Of a DNA stretch of 64,000 nucleotides, positions 24,132 to 32,067 are shown in pieces. Positions within the stretch are counted from its first letter, which is position 1. Each line of letters begins with the position of its first letter. The DNA is from Virgibacillus_N oceani_A (lineage in GTDB: Bacteria; Bacillota; Bacilli; Bacillales; Amphibacillaceae), in NCBI GenBank assembly GCA_041521345.1, contig JBGOHB010000026.1; one strand, given 5' to 3'. A program made the position numbers and the translations under genes. The notes under the pieces were generated by a model, which saw only the letters and a list, made by a program, of their open reading frames with translations, did not search any database and had not been told where the DNA came from.

Positions 24132-24599
24132 TCAATTTAAATATTCCATTGGTTCTTTACAATGTTTATATCCGTTCCGTTTATAAAAATCTATGCTTGT
24201 TTCACTTGGCCAAACAATTATAAATTCGTTTTTTTGTTCCTCTGACCATTCATTCACCTTGGCAATCAACTGGCTTCCGATTCCCTTCCCTCTCATCTCA
24301 GTTACTGTATAAACGTTCGTCATAAAGGCAAATGGATAACTGATTCTACCTGGTCTGGGTACCTTTTGTATCAGTTCAACATATATATGCGAAACAATCT
24401 TCCTGTTATGCTCTGCTATCCAAATGAACCAATCATTACTTTGTATCGCCTTTAATAAGAAATGCTGACACTCATCTCTAAATTTTTCATAATCTTTTTC
24501 TTTTACGAGATCACCATAATCCTCATCCTCCAAAGTAAAGTCCCATCTCATTTTTATAAGTTGGTCAATGTCGCCTCGGTTTGTAAGCCTGATCTCCAT
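24132..24599 (-). CDS. GNAT family N-acetyltransferase
   Basis: A 155-residue GNAT protein beginning MEIRLTNRGDIDQLIKMRWD. The acetyl-CoA-binding segment is VYTVTEMRGKGIGSQLIAKV, and the C-terminal SETSIDFYKRNGYK is the usual beta-6/7 motif. Substrate unknown. A cassette-like repeat (24617-24650) lies 18 bases upstream of its start. Confidence 0.85.
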   Translation of the reverse strand: MEIRLTNRGDIDQLIKMRWDFTLEDEDYGDLVKEKDYEKFRDECQHFLLKAIQSNDWFIWIAEHNRKIVSHIYVELIQKVPRPGRISYPFAFMTNVYTVTEMRGKGIGSQLIAKVNEWSEEQKNEFIIVWPSETSIDFYKRNGYKHCKEPMEYLN

Positions 24600-24616
24600 T
24601 CAAACACTCCCATTTT

Positions 24617-24650
24617 TATTCAATTAACTGGCCCTTTTGTTTAATAAAGA
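24617..24650 (-). repeat. Cassette-border-like element (GGGCC core), copy a
   Basis: Minus strand: ATTAAACAAAAGGGCCAGTT then AATTGAATAA. It shares ACAAAnGGGCCAG and TTGAATAA with the copy at 26097. It fills the gap between two minus-strand genes. Confidence 0.5.
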
Positions 24651-25247
24651 TTAAACAACAATATCGTATTCCATTCTTTTAGCCGTTTTTTGCGCTATTT
24701 CAGAACCTAATAGTCGGTTGACAATATGAAAAGACATATTTATTCCTGCTGAAATTCCACCTGATGTTACTATATTTCCTTCATCAACATATTTAACCTC
24801 TTGTTGAACATCGACTTCTGGAAATTCTTTTTCTAGTCGGTCGAGGCTTGCCCAATGAGTAGTGGCTCGTTTACCTTTTAGTAACCCTGCTTTTGCAAGA
24901 AGTAAGGCACCCGTACATACAGAAGTCATTATTTGAACATTTTGCATTTGAATTGCAATCCACTTTATTACATTTTCATTATGTATTTCTTTTTCCCTTG
25001 CACCTAGTCCACCGGGAATAATAAGAACATCGAATTGTGGCATATTATTAAAATTGTAATCCGGTTGTACTTTTAAACCGTTTCGGGCATATATGATGTT
25101 TCCTTTTTCTGAAACCGTTTCAACAAAAAAAGGATTTTCATTATTTTCTAAGGCTGTTACTGAAAAAACTTCAAATGGTCCAGCAAAATCTAAAACCTCA
25201 ACCTCATCAAATAGAAAAATTCCTACTCTCCACTGTTTGTTATTCAT
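24651..25247 (-). CDS. DJ-1/PfpI family protein (GlxA N-domain-like)
   Basis: A 198-residue single-domain protein of the class I glutamine-amidotransferase-like fold. The segments are VGIFLFDEVEVLDFAGPFEVF, VLIIPGGLGAR, and the nucleophile elbow TSVCTGALLLAKAGLL, followed by ATTHW and SGGISAGINMSFHIV. It resembles the N-terminal half of GlxA/FtrA regulators and isonitrile hydratases but lacks an AraC DNA-binding domain. Function unknown. A paralogue lies at 41225-41923. Confidence 0.85.
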   Translation of the reverse strand: MNNKQWRVGIFLFDEVEVLDFAGPFEVFSVTALENNENPFFVETVSEKGNIIYARNGLKVQPDYNFNNMPQFDVLIIPGGLGAREKEIHNENVIKWIAIQMQNVQIMTSVCTGALLLAKAGLLKGKRATTHWASLDRLEKEFPEVDVQQEVKYVDEGNIVTSGGISAGINMSFHIVNRLLGSEIAQKTAKRMEYDIVV

Positions 25248-25306
25248 ATGGGATTCCCCTTTGGAAAAGATTATTCTTGATTAATTTTACAATAAAAACA
25301 CAATTT

Positions 25307-25341
25307 TTTGTCAATTGGGCCGATTCGTTAGTAATAAATAT
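25307..25341 (-). repeat. Cassette-border-like element, diverged copy b
   Basis: Minus strand: TTATTACTAACGAATCGGCC then CAATTGACAAAAA, 60 bases upstream of the PfpI gene. It keeps the AAC..A.CGGCCCAaTTGA pattern of the other copies, loosely. The rest of the 25248-25517 gap shows a similar AAGCAAACGAGCGCG near 25392 but no gene. Confidence 0.3.
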
Positions 25342-25517
25342 TCTTCCATTTAATGGCCTATTGTGGTACATATTTATTCAGTTATCGCGCTCGTTTGCTT
25401 AAGAAAGCTTTATAATTATCCAGTCCTAAAGTGGTTATTAACGAAATAGGGTGCGCGAATTGAAAGTCTAATATTATTCATTCATCTGAGGTCTTTAAAC
25501 AGGGCTTTTCATATTAT

Positions 25518-26024
25518 TTATAGGATAACAGAATAAACATATACCTCTTTACCCCATTTTTGAATGGTCTTTTCTATATTCATACCAATTCGTTCAGCAA
25601 CTTTTGTGGATGGAATATTGTTTACATCAGGTAATGAAATTATCTTTCTTAAATTCATTTGCTCAAATCCATAATTCTTACAAGCTAACGCTGCTTCAGT
25701 GGCGTATCCGTTCCCCCATGCACTTCTCACGAACAGATAACCAATTTCCATTTCTATTTCGTCATCAACCTCTTGAGGGACAATACCACATTGACCAAGA
25801 AAATCTCCTGTCACCTTATCCTCAACAACCCAAAGTCCGACACCGTATTTGTTATAATTATCCAACGTCCATTCAATCCACTCTATTGTCTGCCTTTTTT
25901 CTTTTGTCGATGGATAATACCTCATTGCTTCTGGATCGGAGAATATTTTCATTAAATTTCCGACATCATTCTTATTCATTTTTCTTAATGTCAACCGCTC
26001 CGTACTCATTACAGAATTTTTCAT
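25518..26024 (-). CDS. GNAT acetyltransferase, RimJ/RimL type
   Basis: A 168-residue GNAT. TERLTLRKMNKNDVGNLMKIF opens it, followed by DFLGQCGIVPQEVDDEIEMEIGY (split beta region), VRSAWGNGYATEAALACKNY (acetyl-CoA loop) and DVNNIPSTKVAERIGMN. RimJ/RimL-type members acetylate N-terminal amines of proteins or small molecules; the substrate here is unknown. It lies about 73 bases downstream of the element at 26097. Confidence 0.87.
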   Translation of the reverse strand: MKNSVMSTERLTLRKMNKNDVGNLMKIFSDPEAMRYYPSTKEKRQTIEWIEWTLDNYNKYGVGLWVVEDKVTGDFLGQCGIVPQEVDDEIEMEIGYLFVRSAWGNGYATEAALACKNYGFEQMNLRKIISLPDVNNIPSTKVAERIGMNIEKTIQKWGKEVYVYSVIL

Positions 26025-26096
26025 TTCATCATTCCCTTTTAAAATTTAGTGAATAACGGTTTTAACCGTCTTCATTTTACTTGAAGGCTGGGCACA

Positions 26097-26128
26097 ATTA
26101 TTCAACAATCTGGCCCGTTTGTTGTATA
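26097..26128 (-). repeat. Cassette-border-like element (GGGCC core), copy c
   Basis: Minus strand: ACAACAAACGGGCCAGATTG then TTGAATAA, with inverted arms CAACAA / TTGTTG. Nearest copies are at 44668 (ATTGTTGAATAAT shared), 41971 and 24617. The rest of 26025-26341 is AT-rich; TTGACA at 26244 with TATAAA at 26268 is an orphan promoter-like pair. Confidence 0.55.
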
Positions 26129-26341
26129 CGAATATTTTAACATAATGAATTCGCACCTTCTAAAAACTTAGAAATTTTCCTCAACTTTTTATAAATTAAC
26201 ACCATAATCATCACATCAAATAGCATTGCAAATAACAAGCATTTTGACAGACATATTAACAAGTGTATATAAATTTATGTACCTTTGATAATTTGTATAT
26301 TATTTCGTTGCATAAGTTGAATCGAGGATTGTCATATCAAT

Positions 26342-26383
26342 AAAAAAAAAGGGGATACTAAATCACTTGTGATTTGTATCCCT
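26342..26383 (-). terminator. Terminator of the SurA-like lipoprotein gene
   Basis: Minus strand GGGATACAAATCA / TGATTTAGTATCCCC around a short loop, followed by TTTTTTTTTA. One base bulges. Confidence 0.85.
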
Positions 26384-26455
26384 GAAATTTATGTTGTTTT
26401 GTATTTTCTCTCCCAGAACTGAACCCGTTACTAAATACAGCGATGCTTTTCACCT

Positions 26456-27133
26456 TTATATCATATGCTCTATTTCCGCTTCTTCCCTCAACTCTTCCAC
26501 TTTCCCTGGAAGTTGTTCTGAAGTTTTCTGGTTAGCCAGCTGGGTTCGAATGGATTCCTCGAGTTCTTCCAATTCTCCTATCTCGCCATTCTCTTCAGTC
26601 AGCTGCTCATAAAATTCTTCTATTTCCTCCTCTGTTACTTCAATATCAAGCTCTGATTCAATATATGCTGTTGTAATTAAATCATCTCTTAATTGCGTTT
26701 TAAATTCAGTTTCCGTTAAGTCAAACTCTTCCAGCACGACAGCAAGCTGATCTTCATTTTGCTCCTTCAGCTCATCAAATTCGCCCTGTACCTCTTCCTC
26801 TGTTACCTCAATCCCAACCTCTTCAGCATCTTGATTGATCAGTTGCTGTTCGACCAAAACATTTAATGTTTGTTCTACTAGATAATCAAGATCACTGACG
26901 TCCTCTCCAAATTGAGCCATTTGCATTTTCACCTGTGTGTAAATCGGGTTATAGCGATCACCCTTTATTTCATCGCCATTTACTGTAGCAACCAGTGTAT
27001 CCGGATCCACTCTTTCTTCATCGGCAAATGCTATTTCCTCTGGTGCTTCCTGGCTTTCATCTTCATCGTTTCCGCAGGCAGCTAAAATTATTGATAAACC
27101 CAGCACAAAGCTTACGATTAATAGTTTTTTCAT
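26456..27133 (-). CDS. SurA N-terminal domain-like lipoprotein (possible chaperone)
   Basis: A 225-residue exported protein. The lipobox LSIILAACGN (Cys about residue 20) anchors it outside the membrane. An acidic linker follows, then VATVNGDEIKGDRYNPIYTQ and the helical SurA/trigger-factor-like segment NVLVEQQLINQDAEEVGIEV, ending with coiled, Glu-rich helices. It resembles PrsA/SurA N-terminal chaperone domains but has no PPIase (parvulin) domain. A role in folding exported proteins is inferred. Confidence 0.8.
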   Translation of the reverse strand: MKKLLIVSFVLGLSIILAACGNDEDESQEAPEEIAFADEERVDPDTLVATVNGDEIKGDRYNPIYTQVKMQMAQFGEDVSDLDYLVEQTLNVLVEQQLINQDAEEVGIEVTEEEVQGEFDELKEQNEDQLAVVLEEFDLTETEFKTQLRDDLITTAYIESELDIEVTEEEIEEFYEQLTEENGEIGELEELEESIRTQLANQKTSEQLPGKVEELREEAEIEHMI

Positions 27134-27266
27134 TTAGTTTACCTCATTTCCTTGTCATGTCTTTTTATCTAAACATATTTTCTGTCACCAGTGCAAGAGG
27201 ACACAAGTGCCTCATCCCTTTGTTTGGGACACTGAACCAATACCTTTATACCAAACAACACAAAAA

Positions 27267-27297
27267 GGCACAGGAACTTTTCACCTGTCCCTGTGCC
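27267..27297 (-). terminator. Terminator of the siderophore-binding protein gene
   Basis: Minus strand GGCACAGG / CCTGTGCC followed by TTTTTGTG. Confidence 0.8.
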
Positions 27298-27305
27298 CCA
27301 ATACA

Positions 27306-28247
27306 TTAATTCAAACTTTCTTCAATTTCTTTAATCATTTCACTGACAGAAATGAGTCCGCCACCGGATAAATACCAGTAGTCCGGATTCAGATAATAAA
27401 TATTATCGTTCTCATATACTTTTGTATTTTTAACAAGTTCATTTTCTACAATTTGCTGTGCATTAGACTGCCCGTCGACAGCCGCTCCCCTGTCAATCAC
27501 ATATAACCGATCTGGATCCTGGGTTGTGACATATTCAAAAGAAACGTTCATGCCGTGTGTAGATGCTTCAATTCCTTCATCTACTGCCGGAACCCCAAAC
27601 TCGTCATGAATAATACCAAATCTTGAACTTGGGCCATAGGCACTGATTTTATCATCATTAGCTAAAATGATAAGCGCGTTTTCATCTGTCCCAGCTGCTT
27701 TTTCCTGCATTTCTGTTATAGAATCTTCAATCGCCGCCAGTTCCTGATCAACTTCATCCTGCATATCAAATATATCACCAATTGCATTCAAGTTTTCACG
27801 GAATGAATCCATATAACGTGTTGTATCCACACCAAGATGGATTGTAGGACTCAACTCCATGAATTGATCATATAATTCTGCTTGGCGACCAGATATGATA
27901 ATTAAATCCGGATCAATTTCTGCAATTTTTTCAAAATCAGGTTCTTTTAAGCTGCCGACGTTTTCATATTCTTCACTTTCATATTTCTCTAAATAAGCGG
28001 GAATATTTCCTTTTGGGATCCCTGCTACTACGTCAAGCTCCAATGCATCCAATGTATCCAGCATGCCAAAATCGAACACGACTACTTTCTGCGGATTTTT
28101 CTCTACATCGGTTTCCCCCAGCTCATGGGTAATTGTTATCGTTTCTCCGCCGTCTGCATTACTGTTATCGCTGGCATCGGAAGACCCGCATGCCGCCATC
28201 ACCATACCTAATAAACCAATTATAAATATATATATAAATTTTCTCAT
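27306..28247 (-). CDS. Iron-siderophore ABC transporter substrate-binding lipoprotein (YclQ/FatB type)
   Basis: A 313-residue cluster A-II binding protein. Lipobox GMVMAACGSS. PQKVVVFDFGMLDTLDAL, PDLIIISGRQAELYDQF and YGPSSRFGIIHDEFGVPA are typical of the petrobactin/catecholate binders YclQ, FatB and FpuA. ATG at 28247 has GGGAG upstream. It lies 390 bases beyond the ATPase gene, so it may have its own promoter or be uncoupled from the permeases. The ligand, likely a 3,4-catecholate or related siderophore, is inferred. Confidence 0.85.
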   Translation of the reverse strand: MRKFIYIFIIGLLGMVMAACGSSDASDNSNADGGETITITHELGETDVEKNPQKVVVFDFGMLDTLDALELDVVAGIPKGNIPAYLEKYESEEYENVGSLKEPDFEKIAEIDPDLIIISGRQAELYDQFMELSPTIHLGVDTTRYMDSFRENLNAIGDIFDMQDEVDQELAAIEDSITEMQEKAAGTDENALIILANDDKISAYGPSSRFGIIHDEFGVPAVDEGIEASTHGMNVSFEYVTTQDPDRLYVIDRGAAVDGQSNAQQIVENELVKNTKVYENDNIYYLNPDYWYLSGGGLISVSEMIKEIEESLN

Positions 28248-28640
28248 GATCAAACTCCCATTCTTATATTAAGTTACAAAATATGCTTCCAGCCAAGCTT
28301 AGAGAGACACAATTAGAAAACCTGGATTTTGCTACAAGGTTTCTTGAAAGTGTACTTTGCTCCCTTATGCTGTAATATACAAGCCTTTTCGGCTAAATAA
28401 ATTGCTGCTGATCAGCTTAAAGAAGAACATATATATTGATAAGCAAATACTTTTACGAAACCTGCTTATTAAAGTAAAATGAACATATTGGTTGAGTTCC
28501 TTTTAATAAATCAGTCTGCAATACTGTTTTTATTAAAAGGGGCTTTTTTTTAGCTTCCCAATCTGCAGAATTGTTTTCAGGCTTGTCGACTAGCCTAGTT
28601 TTCTGTATATAAATTGCCGGCAATTTGCAAAAATAAGTAA
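28248..28640. other. Gap between ATPase and binding-protein genes of the siderophore locus
   Basis: About 390 bases with no recognised gene. It holds the inverted repeat CCTTTTAATAAA (28499-28510) / TTTATTAAAAGG (28529-28540), followed on the plus strand by a T-run at 28544-28551. On the minus strand it could act as an attenuator or processing hairpin. A short frame here (28453-28656) has no recognisable features. Confidence 0.5.
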
Positions 28641-29396
28641 TTAGAAATATACACAAATACGCTTATTATCAATTTCTTGGATATCAATATCCATATTATA
28701 AATATCCTTCAGCACACATTTATCAATCACATCACATGCTCTTCCCTGTTTTACAATTTTCCCATCTTTTAATGCAACGATATTATCGGAATAACAGGAT
28801 GCGAAATTAATATCATGGATTACAATTACAATGGTTTTTCCAAGTTCATCCACCAATCTGCGCAATATTTTCATAATCTGAACAGCATGGCGCATATCTA
28901 GGTTATTCAGCGGTTCATCAAGCAGAACGTACTCTGTATCCTGAGCAATAACCATGGCGATATGGGCACGCTGGCGCTGACCACCACTCAGTTCATCCAG
29001 GTATTTATCCTGTATATCCCGCAGTTCCAAGTAATCTATTGCTTCATCAACTTTTTCCCAATCTTCCTTTTTCAGTTTTCCTTGTGAATAAGGAAAACGG
29101 CCAAATGAAACCAACTCACGAATGGTTAGTTTTAAGTTAATTGAATTGGACTGTTTTAAAATAGAAATCTTTTTGGCAAGGTCATTGTTTTTTGATGTTA
29201 AAATGTCCTGCCCATCGATCGTAATTTCTCCATCATCTTTTGCTATCAGTCGACTGACCATTGAGATTAACGTACTTTTCCCCGCCCCATTGGGACCAAT
29301 GAATGATGTTATGGTTCCTTTTTCAATGGACACGGACACATCTTCAATGACTTTTTTCTGGTTATATGTTTTAAATACATTTTTTATATCTACCAT
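28641..29396 (-). CDS. Iron-siderophore ABC transporter ATPase (YclP type)
   Basis: A 251-residue ATPase. Walker A GPNGAGKSTLISMVSRL, signature LSGGQRQRAHIAMVIAQD, Walker B YVLLDEPLNNLDMRHA and switch His VIVIHDINFA. The NNLDMRHAVQIMKILRRL segment is characteristic of YclP/FatE-like ATPases. Its start overlaps the preceding permease gene by 7 bases, so the two are translationally coupled. Confidence 0.88.
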   Translation of the reverse strand: MVDIKNVFKTYNQKKVIEDVSVSIEKGTITSFIGPNGAGKSTLISMVSRLIAKDDGEITIDGQDILTSKNNDLAKKISILKQSNSINLKLTIRELVSFGRFPYSQGKLKKEDWEKVDEAIDYLELRDIQDKYLDELSGGQRQRAHIAMVIAQDTEYVLLDEPLNNLDMRHAVQIMKILRRLVDELGKTIVIVIHDINFASCYSDNIVALKDGKIVKQGRACDVIDKCVLKDIYNMDIDIQEIDNKRICVYF

Positions 29397-30340
29397 GATT
29401 TATTCTCCTTTAACAAAAGATATATAAAGTATACGCCGCCTACAAAGTTAATAATGACACTGATGGTCGTTTGAAATGTAAATACGTTTTCTACAATAAA
29501 TTGACCGCCAAGTAACGCGATGATACTAATTAGCATAGAACCTATAAGTATATAGAAATGACGGAATGTTTTCAGGTATTCATAAGCGATATTTACAACG
29601 AGCAGACCAAGAAAAGTAATTGGTCCAATTAGGGCAGTAGCCACTGAGATTAAGATAGCTACCATAATTAAAACATGAAATACGACACGATCATACGGAA
29701 CACCGAGATTTACTGCGTGATCTTTTCCGAGCGCAATAACATCCATATATTTATAGAAGCGTATGAAATAAATGGCTACCAGTATTACAATACCTATAGA
29801 TAAATAAACAAGATCCGTATTTACATTATTGACGCTGGCAAACATCCGGTCCTGAGCTACCATAAATTCATTCGGATCGATAAGCACTTGCATAAATGAT
29901 GTCAAGCTTCCGAAAAAGGTGCCAAGGATCATCCCGATAAGTAAAAGGAAGTAAATATTACTCTTTTCTCCCTTAAATAGAAGCCGGAAAAGAACTAACG
30001 AGAATAGCACCATACTGCCAATGGAAATGAAATAATTTATTTCACTATTCATCATCACCAGCGAGCTGGACCCGAATATAAAGATAATCACTGTTTGTAT
30101 TAATAAGTAGAGTGAATCAAGCCCCATCACACTTGGTGTCAAAATCCGGTTATTCGTAATCGTCATAAATAAAGCAGTTGCAAAGGCAATAGCGCTACCG
30201 GTTAAAATGATGGCAAGTACGCTGATCGTTCTTCTTGGCAAAATATAACCAATATTTCCACTCAAGTCGTAAAATATATATAATAATGCTAGTAAAGTTG
30301 CGATAATGGCAAGTATAATTATTTTTTTCCTATAACCCAT
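29390..30340 (-). CDS. Iron-siderophore ABC transporter permease (YclO type)
   Basis: A 316-residue FecCD-family permease with about nine helices. Its coupling region is GKDHAVNLGVPYDRVVFHVLI, and the GPITFLGLLVVNIAYEYLKT segment is the family's PxxFxGLxxxH-like signature. It overlaps both neighbours (11 bases with YclN-like, 7 with the ATPase). Confidence 0.88.
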   Translation of the reverse strand: MGYRKKIIILAIIATLLALLYIFYDLSGNIGYILPRRTISVLAIILTGSAIAFATALFMTITNNRILTPSVMGLDSLYLLIQTVIIFIFGSSSLVMMNSEINYFISIGSMVLFSLVLFRLLFKGEKSNIYFLLLIGMILGTFFGSLTSFMQVLIDPNEFMVAQDRMFASVNNVNTDLVYLSIGIVILVAIYFIRFYKYMDVIALGKDHAVNLGVPYDRVVFHVLIMVAILISVATALIGPITFLGLLVVNIAYEYLKTFRHFYILIGSMLISIIALLGGQFIVENVFTFQTTISVIINFVGGVYFIYLLLKENKSW

Positions 30341-31283
30341 ATTTCTTTCTCCTCAACAGCAGGTAAATAAAGAGCCCGCTGCCTATTACTCCAACAGTCA
30401 AGCTGATGGGGACTTCATATGGATAAATAACTGTTCTGCCAATAATATCGCAAATCAATACGAATACTGCACCTAGCAATGCGGTATGTATCAGGTTATT
30501 CTTCAAGTGATCCCCCTGGTAAATCGTTACAATATTGGGGATGATTAAGCCTAAAAACGGGATAACGCCTACTGACAGGACAACTGCTGCTGTAGCAAGT
30601 GCCACGATAATCAAACCAAGATTAACTACCTGCCGATAATTCAACCCTAAATTTTTGGAAAAATCTTCACCCATTCCGGCAATGGTAAATTTATTTGCGT
30701 AGATAAACGCTAACACAAGAATGGGCACACTGATAAACATTAATTCATAATTTCCACTCATTATCATGGAGAAATCGCCTTGCATCCAGGATGTCATATT
30801 TTGAATAAGATCATTCTGATAGGCAAAAAAGGTTGATACAGAAGATATAATATTACCAAACATCAAACCTATTAATGGAATAAAGATAGCATCTTTAAAT
30901 TTAATTTTTTCCAGTATTTTCATGAATATGAATGTGCCTAATAAGGCAAATGCAAAAGATACTAGCATTCTTTCAAGTGGACTCGCTGCAGTGAATATCA
31001 TCATGGAAACTAAAATTCCAAGTCTTGCTGAATCCAGTGTACCTGCAGTAGTCGGAGAAACAAATTTATTTCTGCTTAACTGCTGCATAATAAGCCCGCA
31101 AATACTCATACTCGCGCCGGCAATCAGTATACTGAAAAGCCTTGGGAGTCGGCTGATGAGTAATATTTGTTGCTGTTCTTCGGTTAAATTAAATATATCT
31201 AATGGCGAGATATCTGAAACACCTAAAAAAATAGATGTAACAGAAAGAATAATAAGTCCTACAATTAAATACCAAATTTTCAT
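30330..31283 (-). CDS. Iron-siderophore ABC transporter permease (YclN type)
   Basis: A 317-residue FecCD-family permease and first gene of the operon. IAGASMSICGLIMQQLSRNKFVSPTTAG near residues 55-82 and GVIPFLGLIIPNIVTIYQGDH are the family signatures. Two Fur-like palindromes lie 190-250 bases upstream. With YclO, YclP and YclQ types it forms a complete importer. Confidence 0.88.
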   Translation of the reverse strand: MKIWYLIVGLIILSVTSIFLGVSDISPLDIFNLTEEQQQILLISRLPRLFSILIAGASMSICGLIMQQLSRNKFVSPTTAGTLDSARLGILVSMMIFTAASPLERMLVSFAFALLGTFIFMKILEKIKFKDAIFIPLIGLMFGNIISSVSTFFAYQNDLIQNMTSWMQGDFSMIMSGNYELMFISVPILVLAFIYANKFTIAGMGEDFSKNLGLNYRQVVNLGLIIVALATAAVVLSVGVIPFLGLIIPNIVTIYQGDHLKNNLIHTALLGAVFVLICDIIGRTVIYPYEVPISLTVGVIGSGLFIYLLLRRKKYGL

Positions 31284-31468
31284 ACGCTGACTCTCTCTTC
31301 AAAGCTCTCTCGCTTTTCCCAAATTATTAAGAAGTTATTCCTCCATTAATTGTTTCATGTTAAACTGAAGGCAACCTGATCAGAATGCTTTATTAACAGA
31401 AACTGCTTTCCATCTGTTAAATTTACTGCCAGACAAAAAAGATTCTGCCTATTTTTTTAAATTAACAT

Positions 31469-31490
31469 GCTAATAATAATGATTATTAGC
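31469..31490 (-). promoter_or_regulatory. Fur-like palindrome (distal)
   Basis: GCTAATAAT / ATTATTAGC with a four-base centre: an A/T-rich perfect 9-bp palindrome close to the Fur consensus, upstream of the siderophore importer. Confidence 0.5.
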
Positions 31491-31510
31491 TTTTAATGAA
31501 TATAATTAAG

Positions 31511-31529
31511 AATGATATTCATTATCAAT
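31511..31529 (-). promoter_or_regulatory. Fur box
   Basis: Minus strand TTGATAATGAATATCATT fits the 7-1-7 Fur consensus TGATAAT-N-ATTATCA with one mismatch. Iron repression of the yclNOPQ-type operon is the natural reading. Confidence 0.65.
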
Positions 31530-32067
31530 TAGATTACTCAGTTATCAGTATAGCAGAATTTAACCGTGCGTCAATATAAAACAGCTTATTATTTAAACAT
31601 TTTCGTAACATCACTCACTTTATTTTTATGGACAAGTAATAACTTTGATTTATTTTAAACACATGGTGTATATGTAACTTGCGCTGTTCTTAGGGTATAT
31701 CACCAGGGAGACTGCTCCCTTTCATTAGAAAATTTGACTGCCCGCTAAGGTGATTCTTGAAAGTGAATCTCATAAGCAACCACCCGAACGAATACAGTGA
31801 GCTCTCTGTAAATTGCCGCCAAGGCTTCCTTCAATTTCTTTTTCAAGTATTAAATGATTTGCTCCTTTTGAGAGACCCTATGGTTTATCTCCAGGAGTAG
31901 TATCTGCAAGTAGTCGTTTGATAAAAAAACTATTCCGAATGATTGAAATAATATGAGAGAATTAGATACTATATAATGTTTAGAATTTGCCACATATCTG
32001 TTATACTTTACGATATTCATAGCATGGTTTTGCAACGTTTATATTTAAGGGGACAGGGGGACGAGTC
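31530..32067. other. Intergenic region upstream of the OmpA-like lipoprotein gene
   Basis: About 540 bases with no supportable gene. The last 20 bases hold AAGGGGACAGGGGG, the ribosome-site region of the next gene. The stretch 31690-31850 is less AT-rich and may be decayed sequence; I do not recognise it. Confidence 0.4.

Noticed and set aside
26244..26383. Small RNA gene with its own promoter
   Set aside because: TTGACA...TATAAA is present at 26244-26273, but the following hairpin has its T-run on the other strand and serves the SurA-like gene.
28453..28656. 67-codon frame in the siderophore gap
   Set aside because: No ribosome site, no recognisable motif, and it overlaps the end of the ATPase gene and a hairpin.
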